Positions 7,898-16,166 of a DNA stretch of 17,779 nucleotides are shown piece after piece. Under the pieces are notes generated by a model. It worked only from the letters and a program-made list of their open reading frames with translations, did no database searches and was not told where the DNA came from. Within the stretch, counting starts at the first letter, position 1. Every line of letters begins with the position of its first letter. Position numbers and translations under genes: made by a program. Origin of the DNA: Candidatus Saccharibacteria bacterium UBA4387 (GTDB taxonomy: Bacteria > Patescibacteriota > Saccharimonadia > Saccharimonadales > Saccharimonadaceae); assembly GCA_002391075.1 (NCBI GenBank), contig DGRN01000011.1, forward strand, positions 1-17,779. Reading direction: 5' to 3'.

Positions 7898-10800
7898 ATG
7901 GATGATGAGAGGTATACGAGCGAGGGTGATCCATATTCTGGCATGGCCGATGCAGACATCAGCCCGGATTTTGCAGCCGATGCTTTAGGCTCGGCCTCTA
8001 GTCTTAGAAACGCCGAGCGAGGCGCATCTGGAAAAAGTCGCGACAAAAAGGATGGTGACAATCAATCTTCCATGAAGAAAGCCGAATCTGACGTCGCGTC
8101 AGACAAGGCAGGTCAGGGCAAAAACGGCGGCAAAGGTGGCGGTTTCGCAAACAACGTCGGCAAAGGCATCGGCGGCGGTGGCGGCTCTGATGGCGGCGGC
8201 ATAGCCGGCAAAGCCAAAAAAATGCTCAGCAATCCCAAAAACGCCAAACGTGTAGCGCCGCTTCTTTCGATTGCCGTCTCTATGTTTGCTGGCGCCGGTT
8301 TAATGTACGGCTCTCAAAGCATGCTTCCGTTTACACTTAGCCATTTATTTGGCAATAAGCTTAGCTCTATCGACATTGCGTCGCAAATTCGTTTCGATGC
8401 GTTGGCCGACAAACTTTTCAACAAGAACGCCGCAAAAGAAAAAGATGTTAGGGCTACTATTTCCAGCGACGGCGAATTGACGCTCAAACAGGATCAAATC
8501 GATTCTCTCGAGTCGCACGGCATCACGCTAGGCTTGACCGGCAACTGTCCAGAAGCCGACATGTGCTTTAGGCAGTACAAAATTTTCACCGACGCATCAA
8601 AAGTAGCGAATGAAGGCGAAAATGACATCTATAGCTTCGAAGAAATTTACAACAAGAGTAAGCCTTTCCATCTAGCCTATTCTTCTGCTGTCGCATCGTG
8701 GCGCACGGCCGCCGCCTCGCTAGCAAGCGATGTTTCAAAAAGTTACTATCGCTATCGTCGTATTTCTAACTGGATAGCTCGAAAAGTGGGTCTCGGCGAC
8801 AAAATCGCCACCGCCATAGACGGACATTTCAAAAATCTCAAAGTCGATTCCGTCAACAATGCAGCAGAAATTGACGAAGATACCGGACAAATCAAAGTCG
8901 ACAATACTGACTCTAAAAAAGCCGCCAGTACGAAAGCCAAGCCAGATTCCGACTTCTCGAGCGATATGAAAGATGTTGTTGGTCAAATGGAAGGCGGCGC
9001 GCCAAAATCGAAATTCGCAGTTGCCGGTAAAATAGCTAATGGGGTTTCTAAGGTCGCAAAGAAAATATCCAAGGGTGCCACGGTCGCTAACTTTGTATGT
9101 ACTGCACTTACAATTGTTCAAACTTTCTATCTCATTATTGAGGCGTTCAATGGTAAGTCAATGCTAAACATAATGAAGACCTTTATGGCCGCCCTAGACA
9201 TGGCTCTTACTGGTGATTCTAGCGAGCTATCTCGCGTATGGCCGGATTTCACAAAACAATACACGCAACAATATTTCCCTCAGGACGAAAACGGCTTTTC
9301 TGTTGCCGTGAAAGCCGTAAAATCGGTCGCCAGCAGCGAAGACGAGAATTATGCAGTGCAATACGATGAGAGTCAGCCACCAGTCGAAGTGACGGGAAGC
9401 GCCGCCACCTCCGAAGGCATTGTCTCGCTTTTTGAGGGGCGCCAGCCAGACACAGTCACGAACCGTAGCGCATCGCAATTCAATTTCTTCTCCACGCTCC
9501 AGGGCTTATCCAAAGCCATGTCGTTTTCAGTAAAATCCATCGAAGCCTGCTCTTACGCAAAGCTCGCTGCTAGCGTCGCAGATTTTGTAGGCGACTTAGC
9601 TTCAGCTATCTCGGCCGTCTTGACGTTTGGCGCCTCCGCTGTCGTCAAAGCTGCCGTGGACGCCGCAGTCGCAATCACTATCTCCTATATGGTAGGGCAA
9701 CTTGTCAACCGTCTCCTTCCGACTCTCGCCATGCACTTTGCGCTCGATTATGTAGATAAACACTATGGCGAAGATTTTGGCAACATCCTTCGTGCGAGTG
9801 CGGGTAAATTCCTCGGCGAACAAGACCAATTCGGCGGCGGCATGGCTGCTAGTGCTCAGCTATTCACCCCATGGAAACACGCCCAAGCCGAAGTTATCGC
9901 CGATCGCGCCCGCTTCGATCGCGAACGCTACAGCCCATTTGATATTCGCTCAGAAAATACCTTCTTCGGCAGCATTGTCAGTCAATTCATTCCGGTCTCA
10001 TCCTACATGGGCGTCAGTCTAGGTAAAACTCTCAGCTCATTTGGCAATATCGTCTCAAATTCCATCGCCAAACTCTCGCCGACCGCGCAGGCTGCTGGTA
10101 TTTCCGTAGACGCATCAAAAGAAATCGAATTCTCCCAGAAGAACTGCATGCTCCTTTCCAGCGTCAATGCTATTGGCGACCCATTCTGCAACAAATATGT
10201 CATTACTGACGTCACGACCACCGGTACAGACCCGACCGTAGTCGACAACTCCACGCTCATCACGAGCGACGTCAGGGACGATGACAACGACGGCAAATAC
10301 GAAATCGAAGAAGGCAGCAACCTTGGCAAATGGCTTAAATATTGTGGTCGCCGCACATCTCCAATCGGCGCCGCCGACCAAAACATCGCTGCTGATTTGG
10401 GTGTCGATGTTGGATTTGACGTTAATATAACGGCCGACGACGACGATAGCAACGACATTCACCTCGGCCTTTCCGATGTTCCAATTGTCGGCTCTTTCGT
10501 AGACATCATCAATAACTCCAAAGCTATCTCTAACGCTGGCTATATCACAGGCGAATCTTGTGTCCTTCAGAGCGGTGTCAATACAAAAAATAACATCAAC
10601 GGCGTCGACATCAGCGAGCGCAAAACCTACGAAGATAACGTCGCAAAGCGCAGAGAACTATGGGCTCAGTTCCTTAATGGCTGGGACGACCCTAGCATCG
10701 GCTATGTTCGGGGCGCCATAGACCAAATGAAAAACATCAAAGGAGACCCCGGCACCAACCACTTGTTCGATAGCGGCGACATCAGCACTATCATCAATGG

Positions 10801-12340
10801 CTTATCGTCAGAGAAAAAGACCGCTCTCGCCAATACCGGCGTTACGACTCCTAACTCTCTGGGTACTTACGATAAAGATTCGAGTGGAAACTACTCATTC
10901 AATTTTGACGCGCTCAAGGACAGTAACACTGGCGACTTTAAAGACGACCGCGCAAAATTCATCGCCGTCAAGAATATCTATGACGACTTCATCGCCAATC
11001 CGGCCAAGACATATGGCTACACCTACACGAACTACTACTACTCAGATGATACGAGCCAGCCGCAATGCGCGAATAGTGGAGCCTCTCGTTGTTATATCAC
11101 TAGAAACGATAGTGGTGGTGAGACAAGCGATCGTATGAATGATAATAATTATCACTCGACGCACGGTAAACCAAAAAACATTGGCTGGGACGGTCGCACG
11201 GACTTTGCGGTCTATACGGAATATGCTGACCCTGACGCTGATCCGTCTGACTATGAATGGCAGATTAGTCACGCTGTCTGGCATTCAGATGAATATGGGG
11301 AAAATAAATACAAAGAGGATTATACAACAATACAGTATGATGCGGATGGTCGTAATAGAATTGAGGTACCTGTAAATGTAAAATCTAAATGGTTTTTCAA
11401 TAGCGGGGGTTCTTTAGAAGTGCCGATTGATAACAATGGGACTAGTGATACGTTTAAGGCTAACGATATTCGGAAAGAAAACAATAGCGTCTGTACATCA
11501 TATAGCAAAAAAGATATGGGATTTAATATTGCCGTGTGGGATTATGTAACGGACGGCGACGGTAATTCCCATGTAAAAAATAGAGATGGCTCCGATGCGT
11601 CAGTTGGCTGGACGTTTGCTGACGGTTCGCCCGCTAGAGACTATGTGCAGAAATTGAATATATCTGTTACAATCGAAGGCCTTATCACTGGCTGCAATAA
11701 CAGCTGGGATTCAGGTGAAGCCTATCAGACTATCAACTTTAGCCAATGCGAGGATAGCGATTATAAGAACAAATTCATGAAGCACGTGGTACGTAACGCC
11801 GGCGTTGTTAGTGCAACCAAAGCAATTGACGACCTCTGCGCTCTTCACAACGTCGAAGAACGCATCGCGGAACTCGACAAACAAATCTTTGACTATGAGG
11901 CGAAAATCGCCGGCACCATGTCATTCGATGCTATCGTGCGTGAATCTGCCACCGGCGACGAGGCTCGCGTCTATCATCGCTGGGCGCAGGATCAGCGTCT
12001 CTTCAATACGATGGGCTACACCAGCAGTAACCTCGTCCAGGACTACTACGACAAGCTCGACGCCGCCAATCCGCCAGAAAACATGAGCGAGCTCGACATT
12101 CTCGCGCGCGACTCTGGCCTCACAAAGGAAAATGTTATCGCCACCATCGAGGGTGTCGACCTCCTTCTATGGATTGCCGACTATCACCCATCCGGCTACT
12201 ATCCGACCCCGACCAAAATCATAGAAGAGCCAGAATACGACGTCGACGGCGAAGAAGAGCGCTACGAATCCATCGAATATCTCGCTCGCATCCCTCAACA
12301 ATTCCTTGAAGACCGCCGCCAGCGCAATTACGCCGTCTAG
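7898..12340 (+). CDS. Giant multi-pass membrane/surface protein (1480 aa), function unknown
   Basis: I cannot assign a family. From the ATG at 7898, residues 1-70 are polar and charged. Residues 72-105 are Gly-rich (runs such as GGKGGG and GIGGGGGSDGGG). A membrane helix at about 119-137 is followed by the SQSMLPFTLSHLF segment. More hydrophobic helices lie at about 394-440, 560-620 (Ala/Val-rich, several passes) and perhaps 683-725. The remaining half is polar with scattered Cys, probably extracytoplasmic. It has an EF-hand-like loop DDDNDGKYEIEE (794-805), a Tyr/Asp/Asn-rich region of unusual base composition (about 1050-1270), a short coiled coil (VEERIAELDKQIFDYEAKI) and a C-terminal domain ending EDRRQRNYAV. 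The architecture recalls VirB6/TrbL-like or large CPR surface proteins, but I see no decisive motif. It diverges from the lysozyme-like operon. Confidence 0.7.
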   Translation: MDDERYTSEGDPYSGMADADISPDFAADALGSASSLRNAERGASGKSRDKKDGDNQSSMKKAESDVASDKAGQGKNGGKGGGFANNVGKGIGGGGGSDGGGIAGKAKKMLSNPKNAKRVAPLLSIAVSMFAGAGLMYGSQSMLPFTLSHLFGNKLSSIDIASQIRFDALADKLFNKNAAKEKDVRATISSDGELTLKQDQIDSLESHGITLGLTGNCPEADMCFRQYKIFTDASKVANEGENDIYSFEEIYNKSKPFHLAYSSAVASWRTAAASLASDVSKSYYRYRRISNWIARKVGLGDKIATAIDGHFKNLKVDSVNNAAEIDEDTGQIKVDNTDSKKAASTKAKPDSDFSSDMKDVVGQMEGGAPKSKFAVAGKIANGVSKVAKKISKGATVANFVCTALTIVQTFYLIIEAFNGKSMLNIMKTFMAALDMALTGDSSELSRVWPDFTKQYTQQYFPQDENGFSVAVKAVKSVASSEDENYAVQYDESQPPVEVTGSAATSEGIVSLFEGRQPDTVTNRSASQFNFFSTLQGLSKAMSFSVKSIEACSYAKLAASVADFVGDLASAISAVLTFGASAVVKAAVDAAVAITISYMVGQLVNRLLPTLAMHFALDYVDKHYGEDFGNILRASAGKFLGEQDQFGGGMAASAQLFTPWKHAQAEVIADRARFDRERYSPFDIRSENTFFGSIVSQFIPVSSYMGVSLGKTLSSFGNIVSNSIAKLSPTAQAAGISVDASKEIEFSQKNCMLLSSVNAIGDPFCNKYVITDVTTTGTDPTVVDNSTLITSDVRDDDNDGKYEIEEGSNLGKWLKYCGRRTSPIGAADQNIAADLGVDVGFDVNITADDDDSNDIHLGLSDVPIVGSFVDIINNSKAISNAGYITGESCVLQSGVNTKNNINGVDISERKTYEDNVAKRRELWAQFLNGWDDPSIGYVRGAIDQMKNIKGDPGTNHLFDSGDISTIINGLSSEKKTALANTGVTTPNSLGTYDKDSSGNYSFNFDALKDSNTGDFKDDRAKFIAVKNIYDDFIANPAKTYGYTYTNYYYSDDTSQPQCANSGASRCYITRNDSGGETSDRMNDNNYHSTHGKPKNIGWDGRTDFAVYTEYADPDADPSDYEWQISHAVWHSDEYGENKYKEDYTTIQYDADGRNRIEVPVNVKSKWFFNSGGSLEVPIDNNGTSDTFKANDIRKENNSVCTSYSKKDMGFNIAVWDYVTDGDGNSHVKNRDGSDASVGWTFADGSPARDYVQKLNISVTIEGLITGCNNSWDSGEAYQTINFSQCEDSDYKNKFMKHVVRNAGVVSATKAIDDLCALHNVEERIAELDKQIFDYEAKIAGTMSFDAIVRESATGDEARVYHRWAQDQRLFNTMGYTSSNLVQDYYDKLDAANPPENMSELDILARDSGLTKENVIATIEGVDLLLWIADYHPSGYYPTPTKIIEEPEYDVDGEEERYESIEYLARIPQQFLEDRRQRNYAV

Positions 12341-12345
12341 CGCAT

Positions 12346-12380
12346 TTTACGAACGCACGAAACTGTGTTATAATATCAAA
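12346..12380 (+). promoter_or_regulatory. dus promoter, leaderless spacing
   Basis: TTTACG (12346-12351), 17 bp, then an extended -10 TGtTATAAT (12366-12374) precede the ATG at 12381 by 6 nt, placing the transcription start at the A of the ATG. It lies in the 40-bp gap after the giant gene and fixes the start of the dihydrouridine synthase. Confidence 0.7.
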
Positions 12381-13325
12381 ATGAATTTCTGGAAACAGTT
12401 TTCTCCTGGCTTCACCTGTCTAGCCCCAATGGAAGGCGTCACAGATATCGCATTTCGCCAAGTGGTCGCCGCCGCCGCGCGCCCAGACATTTTCTTCACC
12501 GAATTTACAAATGTCAATAGCTACATCAGCGAAAAAGGTCGTCCAAACGCCCTCGAACGCCTGCAATTCCTGCCAAAAGAGCAACCAATCGTCGCTCAAA
12601 TTTGGGGTACGAAGCCCGAAATGTTCGCCGAAACCGCCCAAGCCGTCAAAAAGCTCGGCTTCAGTGCCGTCGACATCAATATGGGCTGCCCAGATCGCCA
12701 CGTCGTCGGCACTGGTGGCGGCTCTGGCCTCATCCGCACGCCAGAACTAGCTCAAAAAATCATCCGCGCCACCAAAACCGCCGGCATCTCCACCTCCGTC
12801 AAAACCCGCCTCGGCTACACAAAAACCGACGAATGGCGCCCGTGGCTCACTACAATCCTGTCTGAAACTCCCGACGCCCTTACAATTCACCTCCGCACAA
12901 AGAAAGAAATGTCCAAAGTTAACGCGCATTATGAGCTCGTGCCAGAAATTGTCGCTCTCAAAAACGCAATCTCGCCAGAAACCGTCCTTATCATCAATGG
13001 CGACATCAAAAATCCCGCCGACGGCCAAAAATTCATCGAGCAGGGCGCAGACGGCCTCATGCTAGGCCGCGCCGTCTTCCAAAACCCTTTCTGTTTCGAG
13101 AAAAATCCCACAACTCACACGCGCGACGAACTCATCTCGCTCATGCGTCTCCATATCGACCTCTATCAAAAATACGGCTTCGCCCCATACGACCCACTCA
13201 AACGCTTCTTCAAAATCTACATCAATAATTTCCCCGGCGCCTCCGAAATCCGCGAAAAACTCATGCAAACCCGCGCTATTCCCGAGGCTATCGCTGTTCT
13301 AGACGAAATGGAAGCCGCACAATGA
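12381..13325 (+). CDS. dus: tRNA-dihydrouridine synthase
   Basis: This FMN enzyme reduces uridine to dihydrouridine in the D-loop of tRNAs, using NADPH. The ATG at 12381 gives 314 residues starting MNFWKQFSPGFTCLAPMEGVTD; the APMEGVTD motif (15-22) begins the FMN-binding TIM barrel. NMGCPDRHV (100-108) carries the catalytic Cys103. KTRLG (141-145), NGD (206-208) and GLMLGRAVFQNP (225-236) are the other FMN and substrate motifs. The usual HGRTR segment reads HLRTKKEMSK (170-179), so the Gly after the His is Leu, probably a lineage variant. A longer reading from 12306 would overlap the giant gene and pass through the promoter. Its stop overlaps the next start (ATGA, 13322-13325), coupling it to the hydrolase. 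Which tRNA position it modifies is not clear. Confidence 0.93.
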   Translation: MNFWKQFSPGFTCLAPMEGVTDIAFRQVVAAAARPDIFFTEFTNVNSYISEKGRPNALERLQFLPKEQPIVAQIWGTKPEMFAETAQAVKKLGFSAVDINMGCPDRHVVGTGGGSGLIRTPELAQKIIRATKTAGISTSVKTRLGYTKTDEWRPWLTTILSETPDALTIHLRTKKEMSKVNAHYELVPEIVALKNAISPETVLIINGDIKNPADGQKFIEQGADGLMLGRAVFQNPFCFEKNPTTHTRDELISLMRLHIDLYQKYGFAPYDPLKRFFKIYINNFPGASEIREKLMQTRAIPEAIAVLDEMEAAQ

Positions 13326-14143
13326 GCGCTCGCGCTAAAAAATCCGAACCCGCAGAGAAGCGCACCGTAATCCTCGTCCACGGCTTACGTGGCGACCATC
13401 ACGGCCTTCTCGCCATCGCCAAGCTACTCCAGCCATACTTCCGTGTCCTCACTCCAGACCTTCCGGGCTATGGCGATCGTCCTGCGCTCGACAACCAAAC
13501 CATCGACGGCTACGTCGAGTGGCTCCACGATTACGTCAAGCGCCTCAAACTCGTCAAACCTATCATCATCGGCCACTCAATGGGCTCTATTGTTGCCTCG
13601 CATTTTGTCGCCAAATATCCAAACGCCTGCGCTAAAGAATGTATCTTTCTCTCGCCAATTTTTCGCACATCCAAAGGCCAAAAACGCAGCAACCGCTGCA
13701 ACGACCTAATTAACTTCGGCCTCCATCTCCTCCCGCGCGGCCCGCGCTATCGCTTCCTCAAGAGTAAATTTATCTCGCTCAAAATCTCCCACTTCCTCAC
13801 CTACGATCGCAGCCAAAAAGCCGCCATCGACGAGCAACACGTCAAATATTCCGGCCGCTTCATTTCCGCGCAAGCCCTCATGAATGACATTTCTATCTCC
13901 ATGCGCACTCAAACTGTTATCACTCCTGAAAAACAAACCCTCTGTATCATGGGTCAGCACGATCGTCTCTTGCGCACCGAAACCGCCAAAGCCGCCGCCC
14001 GCAAAAAACACTTCAAACTCATCATCCTTCATAGCTCCGGCCACCTCATCAACTACGAGCGCCCGGACGCCATTGTCCGCAAAATCCTCAAGTTCCTCGG
14101 CGAAACAATCAAGCCCGAGTTTGACGATTTTCTAAAACCGTAG
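13322..14143 (+). CDS. Alpha/beta-hydrolase fold protein
   Basis: This is a cytoplasmic serine hydrolase of the alpha/beta-hydrolase superfamily, probably an esterase, lipase or thioesterase; the substrate is unknown. The 273 residues show the oxyanion loop VILVHGLRG (16-24), DLPGYGDRP (46-54), the nucleophile elbow GHSMGS with Ser86, a probable acid Asp214 in IMGQHDRLL, and His241 in SSGHLINYERP, so the catalytic triad is complete. No signal peptide or membrane helix is seen. It overlaps the dus gene by 4 nt and is presumably translated from the same leaderless mRNA. Its 3' end overlaps the end of the convergent GT4 gene by 35 bp, and no terminator separates them. A link to lipid or glycolipid turnover is suggested only by the neighbouring glycosyltransferases. 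Confidence 0.88.
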   Translation: MSARAKKSEPAEKRTVILVHGLRGDHHGLLAIAKLLQPYFRVLTPDLPGYGDRPALDNQTIDGYVEWLHDYVKRLKLVKPIIIGHSMGSIVASHFVAKYPNACAKECIFLSPIFRTSKGQKRSNRCNDLINFGLHLLPRGPRYRFLKSKFISLKISHFLTYDRSQKAAIDEQHVKYSGRFISAQALMNDISISMRTQTVITPEKQTLCIMGQHDRLLRTETAKAAARKKHFKLIILHSSGHLINYERPDAIVRKILKFLGETIKPEFDDFLKP

Positions 14144-15377
14144 TGTAAATTTCCTCAAACCGCGTCAGCGTATAGTTAATATCGTGAATTTTTATCCGTT
14201 CCAAGCTTGCGGCCGACATTTTCTTGCGTAACTCATCATCTTGCAGAATTCGCACCAATCCTTTCGCGACTGCTTCTTCGTCATCTGGCTCGCAAAGATA
14301 GCCATTCTCGCCGTTCTTCACCAGCTCGTGAATCGCACCCGCGCGCACTGCCACTGCCGGCAGTCCAGATGCCATTGCCTCCAGCAACACAATGCTTTGC
14401 GTCTCGGTCTTCGACGTAATCGAAAAAACATCACCCGTCCTATAAAGTTCCGGCAAATCGTCGCCCACCACGCGCCCCAAAAAATGCACGCGCTCGGCAA
14501 TCCCCAAACTCTCCGCCAACTCCTCCAGCTTATTTCGCGCCGTTCCGTCGCCCACCATTACCAAATCCGCGTCGTCATTTTTCTTGCAAACCAGCCCAAA
14601 CGCCCGCACTAGCACATCGAGACTCTTCTCTGGGTCCACGCGCCCAACATACAGCACAATTTTGCGCCCAGTCGGCACGCCATATTTCTTGTAGATTTCC
14701 GCTTTCGCTTTTTTCGGCTTGAACCGCGACAAATCTATCCCGTTGCTCAGCGCCTCTACCGGCACGCGAAAATGCTTCCGGTTTTTCGGAATCAAATCCG
14801 ACACCGCTTGCTCGGTCGGCATCGTCGCATACTCACTCCGCTTCAAAAAGCTCAAGAAGTACGCGTTCATCGCTTTGTTAATCGGTTTCTTGGCCAACTG
14901 CGGCAACCTTACTTGTTGCGTCAGATTATCTGGATACGCATGATCCGTCGCCACCAGCGGAATTTTTCGATGTCGCGCATAACGATAGACCGACAGCGCC
15001 ACCGGCCCAGGCGTCTGGTCATGAATAATATCTGGCTGAAACTTGTCCAGCGCCCGCTTAATCTCGAAATACGGCATAAAGCTCACATGCATACCATTCC
15101 GATAAATCAACTGCGGCAACTTCATGCCCAAAATATCTTTCGCTTCTGGCACGTCGTTAATCTGGTCAGGGTAAAGATGCATCTTGTTTGAGGTCAGGCG
15201 CACCACTGTAAAGCCAAATTCCTCATCTTTTTCCTCGGAGTAATCGCCAGTAATGCTTGGCGCTAGAACCATCACTTCGTGTCCACGTCGCTGCAGTCCG
15301 CCCGCCAAATTGCGCGCAAAAACCGCGACACCGTTAATCATCGGATAATAGATATCCGTAGATATAACCACTTTCAT
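14109..15377 (-). CDS. Family 4 glycosyltransferase (GT-B fold), glycolipid-synthase-like
   Basis: This is a retaining glycosyltransferase of 422 residues. The N-terminal domain starts KVVISTDIYYPMINGVAVFARNL-like, with the glycine-containing acceptor loop typical of GT4. The C-terminal donor domain has LYVGRVDPEKSLDVLVRAF (242-260), MVGDG (274-278), and the EX7E signature Glu325/Glu333 in TETQSIVLLEAMASGLP (324-340), followed by the HELVKNGENGYL segment. The sequence resembles diacylglycerol glucosyl- or mannosyltransferases that make membrane glycolipids, but polysaccharide assembly is also possible. It starts from a promoter shared back to back with the GT32 gene. Its last 35 bp overlap the hydrolase gene on the other strand. 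Family assignment is firm; donor and acceptor are inferred. Confidence 0.9.
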   Translation of the reverse strand: MKVVISTDIYYPMINGVAVFARNLAGGLQRRGHEVMVLAPSITGDYSEEKDEEFGFTVVRLTSNKMHLYPDQINDVPEAKDILGMKLPQLIYRNGMHVSFMPYFEIKRALDKFQPDIIHDQTPGPVALSVYRYARHRKIPLVATDHAYPDNLTQQVRLPQLAKKPINKAMNAYFLSFLKRSEYATMPTEQAVSDLIPKNRKHFRVPVEALSNGIDLSRFKPKKAKAEIYKKYGVPTGRKIVLYVGRVDPEKSLDVLVRAFGLVCKKNDDADLVMVGDGTARNKLEELAESLGIAERVHFLGRVVGDDLPELYRTGDVFSITSKTETQSIVLLEAMASGLPAVAVRAGAIHELVKNGENGYLCEPDDEEAVAKGLVRILQDDELRKKMSAASLERIKIHDINYTLTRFEEIYTTVLENRQTRA

Positions 15378-15393
15378 GATAAAATTTTACCAT
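15377..15393. promoter_or_regulatory. Face-to-face overlapping extended -10 promoters of two glycosyltransferase genes
   Basis: The 16-bp near-palindrome TGATAAAATTTTACCA (15377-15392, one mismatched pair) reads as TG-n-TAAAAT on both strands. On the + strand the box (15380-15385) is 8 nt before the GT32 ATG at 15394. On the - strand the box (15389-15384) is 6 nt before the GT4 ATG at 15377. The two -10 boxes share bases 15384-15385, so only one polymerase can occupy the site at a time. Confidence 0.7.
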
Positions 15394-16158
15394 ATGCCAA
15401 TCCCAAAAAAGATACATTATGTGTGGCTGGGCGACCGTCCCATTCCCGACCGCGACCAAAAATTCATCAAAAATTGGCAAAAACTCAACCCAGACTACGA
15501 AATCCGCCGCTGGACCGAAGCCGACATTGACCTCAAGAAATACCCACTCGTTGCCAAAGCCCTCGCCGAAAAGCGCTGGGCGCTCGCGGCCGACATCATC
15601 CGCATCTACGCTGTCTATTCGGAGGGCGGCATTTATCTCGACACCGACATCGAGCTACTCAAGCCCCTCGATTCGCTTCTCAGATACAACGCCTTCGCGG
15701 CCTGGGAATCGCAATTTTGGTTCACGACCTCTGTTTTTGGCGCCAAGAAACACTCCCCATGGATCGCCAAAATCCTCCGTCGCTACGAACTTGCCGACCC
15801 GCACCAAAAAATTACCACCGACACCTTCCTCAAAACCGTCCACAGCCCATCAGTTTATGCGCAGGACATTTTCGGCCTCGAACTCGACGGCGCCACTCGC
15901 GTTTATGGCGACAACGATTTCGCCACTTTCGCCCCCGAATATCTCAGCCCGAAGCACTACATGACCGGCCAACTCCACACCACCGAAAACACCATCGCCA
16001 TCCACCATTACGCCTCCACCTGGCACACTCCGTCCGAAAAACTTAAAAACAGCCTCGCCCGCGCCGGCTACAAAATTCTCGGCGCCAAAATCTACTCGCG
16101 CCTCGAGCTTGCCTATCATCGCAAACTAGAGCGCAAAATTCGCCGCGAGCTACCATAG
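15394..16158 (+). CDS. Family 32-type glycosyltransferase (DXD sugar-binding domain, Och1/capsular type)
   Basis: The product, 254 residues from the ATG at 15394, begins MPIPKKIHYVWLGD, the standard start of bacterial GT32 enzymes; a reading six codons longer would start in the promoter. The DXD domain spans about 55-90: RWALAADIIRIYAVYSEGGIYLD then the DTDIE motif (83-87), whose Asp residues bind the metal and nucleotide sugar. The later HYASTWH motif near 220 is also usual for this family. The enzyme is cytoplasmic and probably adds galactose, mannose or a related sugar to a surface glycan or glycolipid. It diverges from the GT4 gene, and the pair may work on one product. The basic C-terminus (HRKLERKIRRELP) could contact the membrane. 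Confidence 0.9.
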   Translation: MPIPKKIHYVWLGDRPIPDRDQKFIKNWQKLNPDYEIRRWTEADIDLKKYPLVAKALAEKRWALAADIIRIYAVYSEGGIYLDTDIELLKPLDSLLRYNAFAAWESQFWFTTSVFGAKKHSPWIAKILRRYELADPHQKITTDTFLKTVHSPSVYAQDIFGLELDGATRVYGDNDFATFAPEYLSPKHYMTGQLHTTENTIAIHHYASTWHTPSEKLKNSLARAGYKILGAKIYSRLELAYHRKLERKIRRELP

Positions 16159-16166
16159 CCCCGCCA

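Noticed and set aside
10003..10462. Two antisense open frames of 115 and 151 codons within the giant gene
   Set aside because: Low-complexity Ser/Val-rich shadows caused by codon bias of the + strand gene; no start signals.
12306..12380. Dus start at 12306, overlapping the giant gene
   Set aside because: The extension is read through the end of the upstream gene and the TATAAT promoter; MNFWKQFSPGFTCLAPMEG is the natural start.
13323..13325. UGA recoding to glycine, as in Gracilibacteria and Absconditabacteria
   Set aside because: TGA is the natural end of dus, the GT4 gene and the lysozyme-like gene, and no conserved gene needs TGA read-through.
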